From contig JASFAU010000004.1 in NCBI GenBank assembly GCA_039704465.1, positions 372,001 through 436,000 on the forward strand: 64,000 nt of DNA. The letters run 5' to 3'. This document shows positions 33,301 to 42,595 of the stretch, piece by piece. Position 1 is the first letter of the stretch. Every line of letters starts with the position of its first letter. The position numbers were made by a program, and so were the translations under genes. Under the pieces are notes generated by a model, which was not told the DNA's origin, made no database searches, and saw only the letters and a list, made by a program, of their open reading frames with translations. This stretch comes from Plasmodiophora brassicae. Its lineage: Eukaryota; Endomyxa; Phytomyxea; Plasmodiophorida; Plasmodiophoridae.

Positions 33301-33968
33301 AGAAGATGAAGGACGATTTCGACAACATACACAAGGATGTCGAGATGGGCAAAGAGAAGCGGCATCGAGCCAATGTCCAGCAGCGCAACAGGCAGCTGCG
33401 TCCTGGAGACGATGAAGCGTTCATTCCAGGTGACTACGTCTTGTGCGCACGACCGAACATGGGCCCGGGGAACAAACTGATCGCCAAGTGGAATGGCCCG
33501 TTCCGTGTGCTGCAGCGACTGAACGATCAAGTGTACTTGCTGTACGATCCTCTTCACGAGAAGGAGTTTCGGGCGCACATCCAACGGATCAGACGATACG
33601 CTGATGGGAAGTTGAACATGACGGCGACGATGAAGAAGCATCTTCAGCACTCGAATCATAAGCTCTTGGTGGAGAATCTAGCTGACTGCCGCCGATACAA
33701 TGCGAGCGAGAAGCGAGTCGAAATCAAAGTGCTCTGGGAAGGATTCGAGGAATCGGACGCCACATGGGAACCGGCGGACATCATAATCGAGGACGTGCCG
33801 ACGATGGTTCGTGATCTGTATGACCGACTGGGAGATGACCACCCTCAGGCGGAGGAGTTGCGAATACTGTTGAACTCGGCGGCGACGAACGGGAATCGCC
33901 AGCCTGCCTCGAAACGACGTCAAGCAAAAGGAGCGCGACGTCAGAGGACTAAACGACCACGGAATTGA
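30385..33968 (+). CDS. gypsy B pol (RT, RNase H, integrase, chromodomain), interrupted by a 189-bp foldback element
   Basis: Without the foldback element and one target copy the frame is continuous for 1,129 aa (30,385-32,316 plus 32,511-33,968). RT: LDAFKGFWLMPL and the catalytic box WIDDLLGF (near 31,200). RNase H: FTDASEFAWSAV, HRNLRYIFN. Integrase: zinc segment AHCGSAMHRGG ... CDQCMHC, catalytic MDYMYV, VTDGGSHF and WSNGTVERANG. C-terminal chromodomain: LWEGFEESDATWEPADII, followed by a basic tail. Chromodomains of this class direct integration to particular chromatin. The ATG overlaps the gag stop, suggesting re-initiation. As it stands the pol reads into the foldback element and stops at 32,328. 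Confidence 0.93.
32317..32505. mobile_element. 189-bp perfect foldback MITE with TGTAACG ends, in gypsy B integrase
   Basis: The 74-bp arms (32,317-32,390 and 32,432-32,505) are perfect inverse complements around a 41-bp loop holding a short duplicated GACGACCGCGGACCGAC word. The ends read TGTAACGCC...GGCGTTACA. ATGAC is duplicated at 32,312-32,316 and 32,506-32,510, and deletion restores pol as PSHDDAETLR. A TGTNR end with a 4-5 bp duplication is what I recall for Ginger-type DNA transposons, whose nuclease is related to gypsy integrase; that assignment is inference. No coding capacity. Confidence 0.95.
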
Positions 33969-34919
33969 CGATATGATGACCGGCCGGCTGGAACATGGTA
34001 AAATAGCTGGTCGAAGGTTGCTAACTGTACATAGGCAACGAAGAACAACGACGCGAAAACGGAAAGGACGTCGATCGGACGCACGGTGCGCGGAGCACCT
34101 GCGTGGGCACGGGGCCCGAACCACTGGGCATGGGACTCAGTCTGGGAACATTCAGCAAATTGGCCACTGAATGGGATCATGTACCAAATGGAAACCAACG
34201 GTACGGAACTCGCATATGCATGGGGAAACACTCCACCACAGTCGGATCCTAAAGATTGGACTTCGGCTAACCCTGGTAGTCAAACGGACGCCAGTCATCG
34301 GACTCCTAAAGATTGGGCTTCGGTGAACCGATATCGGATGGGAACGGAACTAACTACGGATGCACATGGCTGGACGCGGTGTGGGTATTCGTGGTGGTTG
34401 CGAGCGGAACTTACTGGACGCAGTAGTGAGCTCACAACCGGCGCTGATGTAGTGTGTTGGACGCAACTCACAGAATCAGTGCATGGGGAACTGGAACTGG
34501 AATGGATGGAACCGGGTGCGAATTGGGAACTGTGGGAATTGGAAATGCTGCCTTAATGTCGGCGTATGACTTGTCGTACACCACATGGGGACGGTTGGCT
34601 GGATCACTGGGAAATATGGAACGTTTGGTGACTCGCTGGAGTGATTTGGAATGGATGGGTGCCTGTAACGAGGTGACCACCTCCCACGTGGGGGTGGATG
34701 TCGTCAGTATGGCTGAGAACTGTTAGCACTATGCTGACATGGTCCGGCGAATCTGATTCACTCAACTCCGTCCTTATTGCGATGAGTCTAATCTCAAGAA
34801 ACGGGCGTGACCAATCTGAACGCGCACACGAACCAAGTAACGCCTACGTGTCGCACGAATGCAGCAACGAGCCTACGTATCTCTACGTCTGCATCCAGGT
34901 CATGTTCGGAAAAGGGCAG
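33969..34919 (+). other. gypsy B 3' region between pol and LTR, with a Trp-rich frame
   Basis: An open frame from ATG 34086 to 34,556 encodes 156 aa rich in Trp, Thr and Glu (for example ELELEWMEPGANWELWELEM), with no recognised domain. The words CCTAAAGATTGG and GGACGC are partly repeated within it. It may be an extra gene, as some gypsy elements carry, or merely untranslated sequence that is open by chance. The polypurine tract ends the region at 34,919. Confidence 0.4.
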
Positions 34920-35102
34920 TGTAGACGGTGGAGCAGTGCAGCATGCCCTGTCGCAGCCAGAGATACCAAGAACAGCATCTAGGAGAGGCAGCCCTAAGAC
35001 CGGGAGAGTCCGTACGGCATGCGGGAAGGCCGGACGGCAGGGAGGAGAAGGATCGGGAGATCTGGGAACGAGGACGCTGAGGTTCTCTATACACGATCTA
35101 CA
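34920..35102 (+). repeat. gypsy B 3' LTR
   Basis: 183 bp, identical to the 5' LTR, followed by the AGGG duplication and the resumed CACTA transposase. Confidence 0.96.
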
Positions 35103-36956
35103 AGGGCAGATCGGGGTGGCCTTCGACATCCAGACAGGGAAGTCTATGCAACCGGATTGCATTGCGGGTTCGGTCATGTGACGCAATATATCCATGACCC
35201 TATGCATGCGCTATGCATGCGTGCGGTGCCACGACTGCTACGTTCGTTGGACTTTCACGGTTGTGGCAAAGAACTTCATTCCCCAGAGGTGTGTGGAAGT
35301 ATTACTAGTACGTTTTCAGGTTGCTGACTGGACTGCAATACAATAGGTGGATCGTGCTTTGGGTCGAGGCGCTCCAGTCATCTCCTTGCTGGTGATTCCG
35401 GACAGCCCACGGTTTCCTGGAGACACAGATGTGTCCTCTGCATCGAAGCAGATCGAGAACATTGTGCGCTCTCTCGAGTGGCCAACGGGCGCGTGTGACC
35501 CGTTGAAGAACTTGTACTCATCGAAGTCGATGAAAGCGCATGACACGCTGGTCTGGCTGAGCGACGTCGGCATTGCTGTTCTTGCCGCTGTGGTGTCTGA
35601 ACGTCTATTCACCAACGGCCACGTAGACGAGGTTACGGTATGGAAGACTTTGTTCGCCTTCATGAAAGCGTCGATGGCCATGATGGGAGCCTGTTTCGAA
35701 CGGGAATCCTTTGATGACACCGAACAGGACTTCATCGATACATTAGCGCGCCTCGAAACCGTCATACCATCCAAACTGCTTACTATCTCCGTAAGCAGGT
35801 AGTCATAAGTGTCTGTAGTGGAACACTGATTTGCTGATGCACAGATGCATTCATTGGTGCACTTGGGTGACGTTATTCGCTCCTGGGGTCCGATAATTGG
35901 CTTTGTCTGGACGTACCCGTTGGAGCGCTGGATCGCACACATGAAGGCGATTCTCCACTCAACGAAGGGGTTGACGCTCAACATTGCGGGAAACTTGCAG
36001 CTGATCAATGCTGCCGCTTTGCTCCGGCTGGAGATGCACGAGCATTATGCAGTGCAGAAGGATAACCCGTTCCTCTTCGGATGTCCCTCTCCAGTGGCGA
36101 TGGAAATGTTGCCAATCAGATTCCAAGGTCGGATGCGGGAAACTCAACTAACAGTTCTGGAACGTGCATGGCTGCACGCGAGCCTCATTGATCCACAACA
36201 GTGGCAAATGACACGCGGCCATCCCTGGAGAACCCAATACCAGCGCCTCGTTCAGAAATTCGAGCGTGAAATTGGTGTTCGTATGAATACGTTCTTCCTG
36301 GCGAAGGACAATTTGGCAATGTTCGACGCCTTCTGTGACTCCGAACCCGTCAGGGAGCAATTCGGTTCTGTCCGCCTACCCTCTCGACTGCAATCTTGCC
36401 GTCGGATTCGTATCGGTATGCGTGCCATGCATATGGAAATCTGTCTATATAACTATGTGGACATGTAGGAAACTGCCTGTTTCGGACTCGTACCACCGAT
36501 CAAGCATTCAAGTCGAGCAACCGATATTTCATTGCCAACTTCGCCGGCGACGGATTATATCTCGGTACCGCTGAGAAGTTTTTCACGATGGACATGAACG
36601 CCGCAGCGTTTCATGATGACGGTGATCCGTTCATCATCATTCGCGTTTTCCAGTGGCAGAAACTCAAACCCGTTTCTGGAGAGCTCGACGGCGTGCTACC
36701 GCAGTATGTCAAAGGTGCATCCTACGATCGATTGTTCGTTGTTGATGTTGCGGCTTAAGTGCGCTTTTCACGTCCAGGCGACGTGATTCGACCTGGTCAT
36801 AACGAGTCGACGTGGGTTGCCGCTCAGGACGTTGAGCCGAATAACATTGTCCTGGTCCCTTGTGATCATCTGCATGGAGGATGCAAGTTTGTTTGCGTTC
36901 TCCCGCGAGGGAACATGACGCCGACATCTCTGCGGTCGACAATACCTACTGAGTAA
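35103..36956 (+). pseudogene. CACTA tnp2-type transposase, 3' part (after gypsy B)
   Basis: The frame resumes with the hallmark YIHDPMHALCMRAVPRLL block. Introns at 35,289-35,346 and 35,791-35,844 join it to the IPDSPRFPGDT block and then to a DUF4218-like region (MHSLVHLGDVIRSWGP ... YPLERWIAHMKAI) typical of CACTA transposases. A further intron ending near 36,468 leads to the C-terminal part (NRYFIANFAGDG ... VRFSRPGDVIRPGHN). A stop at about 36,758 in the last part may be real or spliced out. Gypsy B separates this part from the N-terminal half. Confidence 0.8.
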
Positions 36957-37432
36957 ACAAGAGATTTTCCACAAATGCTGCAGGTCTTAATTATGTATTG
37001 CAATGCTTGCACTGTCTGCCACTGATTAGGCGTGTGTCTGGGCATGTCAATAGTTCTTATTCTGCGATAGACGCCTGGCGAAACGTGGTTGATGGCGAGT
37101 TTACTGCCTTTCTGCACCGTCTCAGTCGGTTAGTCGGCAGCTAAGGCGTCAACCAGTGCATTAACCATCACACTCGAACAATCGCGACCCGTGAGTCGTG
37201 ACGCGGGATAGGAGGGCGCGTGCCCACGCCTATCTCAAATTCTACTGGCTGGGCGACGTCTGTGCTCCTCTGGAGCCACGTGCGCTTTTCACGGCCCTCA
37301 TGTACAGAATTTGGGGGCCCTACTGTAGCGCCCGAGCCGGTCCTCCCAGCTCAGCTGGGGCTGAGCGGGTCCGGCCGCCGCGGCATTAGGTATTCATTTC
37401 GTCATTGCAACGTCCGGGTGCGGGAACCATCA
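36957..37432 (+). other. CACTA internal region, no firm gene
   Basis: Short frames occur (for example HAYLKFYWLGDVCAPLEPRA near 37,220), possibly a 5' exon of the following gene, but no splice sites could be fixed. Confidence 0.35.
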
Positions 37433-38145
37433 TGCAACAGCCGGTGCAGATGAAGGACATCGGGCTGTTCATCGCCAATCAGCCGCACGTGGCACTGTCC
37501 GAGGAGCGACGCACGCACTGTTCTTGGTTCAGAGCGATGTATCTCAGGTACTGTTTCGCGCTGCTCGTGCATCGGTTGTCTAATTTCACTACTGGCAGTG
37601 TTTACCGCGAAGGCAAGCGGGAGGCGCCGAATCCTTTAAAGGACCAGACCCTGCACAATATAATCCTTCGCGAGGGTCCTGACAAGTTCGGGCTACCAGC
37701 GCAGGACTGGACGTTTGCTCAAACGAAACATTGTACGTGTGCGCAAACTGGGATGTGAAGAAGGCACATAATGACTGTCTGTCACTGTAGTGATAAAGCA
37801 AGCTCGGAGGTGCTACTACCGGTCTATCGGACAGGTCCATCATCGGTCTGGTTCGAAGGCATCGAAGTCGTCACCGTCCAAGAATGCCATATTCAAGGAA
37901 CTGTCTGGTACGAGGGTTATTTGTCGATCATTGTCCTGAATGCCCGGCTGACATGGTATTATTTGACAGGAGCTCCAGATTACCTGTACGATTTCATCAA
38001 CCAGTTGCGCCACCAGTTTCACGCGCAACAGTCGAATCAGGTCTTTGCGTCGAAATCGTTTTACCGGATCTTCGAAGAAGCGATCACCGTTGCGCTGACC
38101 GAACCGGTACGCGGAACGAGGACGTCGATGGATGTGGCTCACTGA
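37433..38145 (+). CDS. Possible second gene of the CACTA element
   Basis: Two frames (37,433 to about 37,738, and about 37,788 to 38,145) can be joined by a GT...AG intron of about 50 bp, reading ...QTKHCT|DKASSEVLL. The first contains IGLFIANQPHVALSEERRTH, the second WFEGIEVVTVQECHIQG and a helical C-terminus. I recognise no domain. Many CACTA elements have a second gene for a DNA-binding helper; that role here is only inferred from position between the transposase and the right end. Confidence 0.45.
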
Positions 38146-38275
38146 CGTTTTCGTAATAGGATCAATTTAGCATCAATACCACACAGCCTCGTAATGCCGA
38201 TATTGGTTTCCTTCTATGCGCTTCTAAGTTTGATTGTGTCACAGGAGATGGTGTCCCTTCAAGAAACCCCGGTAC

Positions 38276-39333
38276 CTACAGTGATTACCGTAATTAGTCT
38301 GTATGCGCAATTAGTGTTAGTTCATAATTAGTGTGATACACACTATTCAGGGTCGGGTGCTCTTGGCACACCTCAGTATATATAGTACAACACTGGTAAA
38401 TACATGCGAAATGTACCATGAAAATTCAAATTTCATTATGTAAGTACATTAAGGAACGACTTCGCCTTCAAAATGGTTGCGATGTTTTGCAACAATCGCC
38501 TGGAGCTCGGGTGATAGCTGCTGGATGCGCCATTCGCCGGTGACATCCTTGGACAAACCGCACCGGATCATTGCCTTGCGAGCATACTTGAGCCCATTCG
38601 CATCGCGACAGGAGTCCACGTACTTGACCGAATCAGCAGCAAGTTTGAGAAAGAACGTTTTGCCCGGATTCTTGAGTGCCCGACACCCGTTGCCTGCTGT
38701 TCGCATTGGGCTGGACCTGAACTCGTTGGGAAACATGCGAATCGTCCGAGCGAACAGGCCTGGCTTTCGTCGTCGATCATCCACTTCACGACCCTGATTC
38801 TTGACTGCTGGGTACAGAGGTGCTGCAGTTTTCTCTTACGTGCCGAATCGTTGCGGGCATTCGCATCATCATCTTCAATCCTAACCTCCTCTTCGGCGCC
38901 GTCGCCTTGCTGCTGTTCCGGTTCTCGTGGCACTTGATCATGCGGCTGCCGATGCTGCTGATGCAGCTGCGATCGAGCAAACGCGGCAGCAAGAGGTGAC
39001 GCAGAGAAGACAGACAACGCTTGTGACGATGACGTCGCTGGAGCCATCCGCGTATCTCACGTGAACAAACAGAGTGCAATCATTTCCGGGTCCCTGCGGG
39101 CTCAGCGGGCAGCACGTGCGGCGTCCGTGGGGACTGGCTCGCACTGCGGCGCTGCGTATGCCTATACACACTAATTACGTGTGAAAATAAATAGTGTGTA
39201 TCACAGTATTCATGCCAGCACCAATATAGTGTTAATTCGCATTTAGTGTTATACACACTAATCAAGGGTTGAGCCTCTAAAATCGCTAACACCTAATTAG
39301 TCTGATACAGACTAATTACGGTAATCACTGTAG
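38276..39333. mobile_element. Element K: 1,058-bp TIR element of unknown family
   Basis: Inverted ends CTACAGTGATTACCGTAATT (29 bp match) lie at 38,276 and ending at 39,333, flanked by GTAC on both sides (38,272-38,275 and 39,334-39,337). Because GTAC is its own complement it could be part of the inverted repeat rather than a target duplication. Subterminal regions are rich in ATTAGTGT/ACACTAAT words. A second, broken copy lies at 41,460-41,894. It is inserted in the right part of the CACTA element. Confidence 0.75.
38449..39047 (-). pseudogene. Small unknown gene in element K, probably frameshifted
   Basis: The reverse strand has two overlapping frames that look like one product: an N-terminal Gln/Glu-rich low-complexity part (EPEQQQGDGAEEEVRIEDDD ...) and a C-terminal 100-aa globular part (KTFFLKLAADSVKYVDSCRD, RKAMIRCGLSKDVTGEWRIQ). 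A shift near 38,760 separates them. No catalytic motif of a transposase was seen, so K is probably non-autonomous. Confidence 0.4.
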
Positions 39334-39599
39334 GTACTTGAAGGCGTCCTGTTTCACGTATAGCGATGAAGCTGATATGACATTGCAGATCGTATGTATC
39401 GTGACGGGGCGACTAAATAACGATGGAATAAAAACTAATGATTGGGTTTCCTCACATTCTAATGCTATCTATCGACCTGCTATCCCAGTAGCTATTCGGA
39501 TAGAAAGTTGGGAACCAATAAGGAATAGGAGTGGTGCAGGGGCTATCCTATTACTGTCTATTTTTGGTGGCACTAGAAGTCCGCGAGAGGCTATACTTG

Positions 39600-39731
39600 G
39601 CTTCCCAATCGGCACTTCAACGGCACTTAAGTGCCGATTGAAGTGCTCCAGAGTGCCAGGAAAGTGCCGAATCCACAATTGGCCGACACCCTCCAAAACG
39701 GCACTTGTTCGGCACTTTTAAGTTTCCAGTG
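39600..39731. repeat. CACTA right subterminal repeats
   Basis: GTGCCG/CGGCAC words recur, including the perfect palindrome CGGCACTTAAGTGCCG near 39,620 inside a larger imperfect inverted repeat. They are probable transposase-binding sites. Confidence 0.8.
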
Positions 39732-39857
39732 TTCGCTGGAGCCACGAAGATTGTAGAGAAAGTCTGGAAAGAGCTGCGGCATCATCTCATCGTCTTTGTC
39801 GTCGTCTTCAATAAGCCCTTGGGCGCGCTTCTGCAGCAATGTTCTCCAATCCGCCAT
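39732..39857 (-). pseudogene. Harbinger 1 transposase, N-terminal piece
   Basis: ATG 39857 opens MADWRTLLQKRAQGLIEDDD ... FPDFLYNLRGSSE, then meets the CACTA right end. After removal of the CACTA element it continues in frame into the piece at 19,091. The start matches the deleted copy (MEQWWAAFQKLVREAQNDRD) in position and character. Confidence 0.85.
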
Positions 39858-40018
39858 CGCGACGAGATGCCCCCGTTCGGTTTGCCGTTGCGCGGATGCC
39901 GTTCGCGCGGTGGAAATTTTTTTACCGTTTCTAATAAACCATTTGCCGGCGCTCCCAAAAAACGGGAAACGGGCGGTTTTGCCGTGCTATTTTCCCGTCC
40001 GCGGTGGAGATGCTCTTA

Positions 40019-41287
40019 GAGCATCTCCACCGCGTACGCAAAACCGCACTGCAGCGCTATTTTTCAGATCCGGATTCCGTTTCTCGTCTCCGCCGCAGAG
40101 CGTCAAACTGCAAATATTTTGCTGGCGACGCAATTTTGGCCCTCGGCGCCTGAATATCCGTCGATTTTCAGGCGTCGCCCTGCGACTGCATCGCCAAAAC
40201 GATGGAGCCCAGTGGGAACCGTCAGGACGGCGAGGCGAAGCGTTCGCAGCGAGGCACAACTTAATTGATGCGGAATATGCTCAGTTGGCCCGCTCGTGGT
40301 TGAACGTGTCCCAGAACCCTGCAACAGGGACAGGGCGAGGCCCATTTCTGCAGCAACACCAGTGCCGGGGCGCGATCGGCACGTTCTCTGCAGTCGAAAT
40401 GGAGCACCATTCAGCGAGACGTTTCCAAGTTCGCTGAAAGAGCCGAACATGTCAGGGGAGCCTGTAGCCGCGTTGTCTTTGAGTTAGCGGTCGACATCGG
40501 CAGCTGTGGGCTTGCGCAGGTACACTGCTCCAAACCGTTCACGCTACAGACAACTGCCAGCCTCATCACATGCGGTGATTTGTTCACTGCCTTGAAGGAT
40601 TCAAGGGCCGTACTCTCCCCGATCTTGATATACTCGTCGAGCGCGACGTCGGCCGGTAACCCATAGCACAGGCGCGCGGTTCACTGCTGTACACGTTTGA
40701 ATTGTCGACAGGCCTGGTACACCCAACGCATCGACAAGTTGAATGAAGTACTCGTCCTCAAGATATACTTCCTTCATTAAAAGTTCGAACAGCGTTCGCC
40801 TACCGGAATGTATTATTATGACAGGACACTCCTTGGAAGCGATCGTTACCCCATTCTAAAGCGACGCATGAACAGTTTTTCACCATAGAGCGGGACCCGG
40901 TCGAAGTAGTCTTGTCGGATGCGCAGGTCTGCAGCGACACGGTCTCCAGGCAAGTTCGGCCGTCGGCCAGGACGAGAGCCACCCCGTTTGACGTCGGTAG
41001 TACTGTCGGCCTGACTCGCACTGGAAGCGTCGAACATGTCGGGAAAGAACTCCAGCACCTTTTCATCTTCATCCCTGTCATTCTGCGCCTCCCGAACGAG
41101 TTTCTGAAAAGCTGCCCACCACTGCTCCATCGTGATGTCCTGCCCCAGACAAGTTTGCAGGCGCGCAAATTGCGTCGTCGCGGTGGGAAAAAATTGCAAT
41201 CTACTGCAAAGCTTTTTCAGACGGTCCCAAAAAACTGCAACCCAAGGGATTTGGCGTATCATTTTCCCGCACGCGGTGGAGATGCTC
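40019..41287. mobile_element. Internally deleted PIF/Harbinger copy adjoining Harbinger 1
   Basis: Ends GAGCATCTCCACCGCGTACG (40,019) and the inverse ending 41,287, with TTA at 40,016-40,018 and 41,288-41,290. The left TTA is shared with the right end of Harbinger 1, so one element inserted exactly at the end of the other. At 1,269 bp it lacks the catalytic middle: a Myb-like remnant (DAEYAQLARSWLNVSQNPAT) near 40,270-40,440 is followed by transposase N-terminal remnants on the reverse strand. Confidence 0.92.
40440..41130 (-). pseudogene. Transposase remnant of the deleted Harbinger copy
   Basis: From ATG 41130 (MEQWWAAFQK) the frame reads through GGSRPGRRPNLPGDR and DYFDRVPLYGEKLF to a stop near 40,846. 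Further scraps (IKIGESTALESFKAVN near 40,600) follow. The DDE residues are absent. The intact TIRs could still be recognised by a transposase supplied elsewhere. Confidence 0.85.
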
Positions 41288-41327
41288 TTATGACGCCTTA
41301 TGACGCCTTATGACGTCATGACGTCAT
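41288..41327. repeat. TTATGACGCC minisatellite, right remnant
   Basis: Two full units and variants ending in TGACGTCATGACGTCA. It is the far edge of the array that starts at 9,043 when the insertions are removed. Confidence 0.9.
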
Positions 41328-41335
41328 AAAATCTG

Positions 41336-41459
41336 GCCACGGAGTTATGACAGAGCCATGGTTCCCCGCCATCCTTCAATTTGTTCCCCGTCATGCAAAC
41401 ATTATGTCCCCGCCATGCAAAAATTTCGTCCCCGTCATGCAAATTCATCTTCCCGTGGT
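41336..41459. repeat. Decayed terminal repeat fragment related to element L
   Basis: Repeated CCCCGYCATGCAAA words ending CTTCCCGTGGTGGTA parallel the CCCCGTGATCCAAA repeats and CCTTCCGGTGGTTGTA end of element L, but with consistent differences. This suggests one end of a related family. Confidence 0.6.
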
Positions 41460-41894
41460 GGTACACACTAATTAAGGGGTAGGCCTCTAAAACCGCTAAC
41501 ACCCATTTAGTCTGATACAGACTAAGAGCATCTCCACCGGTGATCCATATCCATATATATATCCGCAAATTTAATGATAATGATAGAGAATCTGTACCCC
41601 ACTCGTTGTCCATATCTATAAACGGATATGGATCGTCATTAAATCCGTCGCAGATTTGAACAGATCTGGAACGGATTTGAGGACAGCAAAATGGCGGACA
41701 GCGCGCTGCGAACAGCGCACCACGGACTGCGCGCCGGCGTCGGACAACCCCTCCCGTTTAAAGACTGACTGGTGTCCCGGCCACCGCTGGGGAAACCCCT
41801 ACCTTTCACCAAATCTGGAATCCATAAATTGCGCGGTTAAAGATATGGATATGGATCACCGGTGGAGATGCTCTAATTACGGTAAACACTGTAG
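41460..41894. mobile_element. Element K, second copy (right-end fragment), split by a MITE
   Basis: ACACACTAATTAAGGGGTAG ... CAGACTAA before 41,526 and TTACGGTAAACACTGTAG after 41,876 together match the right end of element K at 39,250-39,333. The left end is missing. Confidence 0.8.
41526..41873. mobile_element. Harbinger-type MITE (348 bp)
   Basis: About 31-bp inverted ends begin GAGCATCTCCACCGGTGATC, sharing the first 14 bases with Harbinger 1 and its deleted copy. TAA is duplicated at 41,523-41,525 and 41,874-41,876. No coding region. It is probably mobilised by a Harbinger 1 type transposase and is inserted in element K copy 2. Confidence 0.93.
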
Positions 41895-42398
41895 ATTCGT
41901 GGGTAGTAAGAGTCGTTTAGGACTGATCATAGGGGGTCATTTGTGCAGATGGAAGGCGAAGGGGGGCCTGTAAAAGGTGGCCACCTCACACGGGGGGGGG
42001 GAAGATGTCGTTCAGTAGTGTAGACCGATCAACCGAAGTGAGGACGATCAAACGCCTACGAACCTTTGAGGGCTCACGAGCCCTTAATTACACTCGCCCC
42101 GGAGTCGCCACCCTGCGAGTCTCCAGCACAAATTAAAAGGCGATAGACCGGCATTGCCAGGTCGGGGAAAGCGAGCGTTCTGCGAACTTCCCTACGGTCC
42201 TCCGAACCGAAACCGAGACACCTGCGTAAAAAGCGCGAAACTCAACTCAACTCAACTAAACTGACGATCTTGTCTACATGGTGCAATTCGACGTCTGCGA
42301 TCAAGCTCGCCCCTGGTATTCAGTTTACGTCGGCCAAGTGGTGGACCCCAAGACACCTCGCTGGAACGAGCACGTCCTGACAGTCATGTGTCGGGTGT
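41895..42398. other. Spacer with possible retroelement remnant; no gene
   Basis: Around 41,965-42,010 the sequence GGTGGCCACCTCACACGGGGG resembles a stretch near 34,672 in the 3' part of gypsy B, so this may be a relic of a related element. Nothing else was recognised. Confidence 0.4.
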
Positions 42399-42400
42399 TA

Positions 42401-42537
42401 CAACCACCGGAAGGTATATTTGGATCACAAGGACACAATTTATGGATCACGGGGACACAAACATTGGATTACGGGGACACAATTTTTGGATCATGGGGAC
42501 ATAATTTTTGCATCACGTGGAACAAAATGATGGATCA
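42401..42537. repeat. Element L left terminal inverted repeat
   Basis: It contains tandem copies of a GGATCAYGGGGACAYAATTT-like unit and differs from the right TIR at only a few bases over about 135 bp. Confidence 0.9.
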
Positions 42538-42595
42538 GACAGACAACGTGAATGGATCATTATGCATTTATTGTGTCCCTCAACAGGATAGGTGT

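Larger units (their letters stand above)
28704..35102 (+). mobile_element. gypsy B: full-length chromodomain Ty3/gypsy retrotransposon
   Basis: Two identical 183-bp LTRs lie at 28,704-28,886 and 34,920-35,102 (TGTAGACGG...GATCTACA), flanked by a 4-bp duplication AGGG (28,700-28,703; 35,103-35,106). The polypurine tract GGAAAAGGGCAG precedes the 3' LTR. Order: gag-protease, pol (RT-RNase H-integrase-chromodomain), then about 0.95 kb with an extra frame. It interrupts the CACTA transposase and itself carries a foldback element at 32,317. Confidence 0.97.
19095..39731 (+). mobile_element. CACTA (CMC) DNA transposon, split by nested insertions
   Basis: Perfect 25-bp terminal inverted repeats begin CACTGGAAACTTAAAAGTGC at 19,095 and end with the inverse at 39,731. 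The 3-bp duplication TTC lies at 19,092-19,094 and 39,732-39,734, and the Harbinger 1 transposase frame reads straight through when the element is removed (NLRGSSE | ISREKKRGG). Subterminal GTGCCG/CGGCAC words are dense at the right end. Without Harbinger F, gypsy B and element K the element is about 5.4 kb and encodes a tnp2-type transposase (27,037-36,956) and a possible second gene. Confidence 0.9.
14464..40015. mobile_element. PIF/Harbinger 1, split by nested insertions
   Basis: The ends are GAGCATCTCCACG (14,464) and its inverted partner ending GGTGGAGATGCTC at 40,015, flanked by TTA on both sides (14,461-14,463 and 40,016-40,018). TTA is a typical PIF/Harbinger target. Removing the pogo and CACTA insertions leaves about 2.85 kb, the usual size for this superfamily, with a Myb-like gene on + and a DDE transposase on -. 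The transposase is in three pieces (39,857-39,735, 19,091-18,721, 16,662-15,733), and the reading frame joins exactly across the CACTA and pogo target sites. The piece near the 5' middle is additionally frameshifted. Confidence 0.9.

Noticed and set aside
41987..42000. G-run near 41,990 as a polypurine tract and new LTR start
   Set aside because: No matching LTR pair or primer site was found; only weak similarity to the 3' part of gypsy B.
42041..42270. Possible structural RNA in the spacer before element L
   Set aside because: No tRNA or rRNA pattern or stable conserved motif could be recognised by eye.
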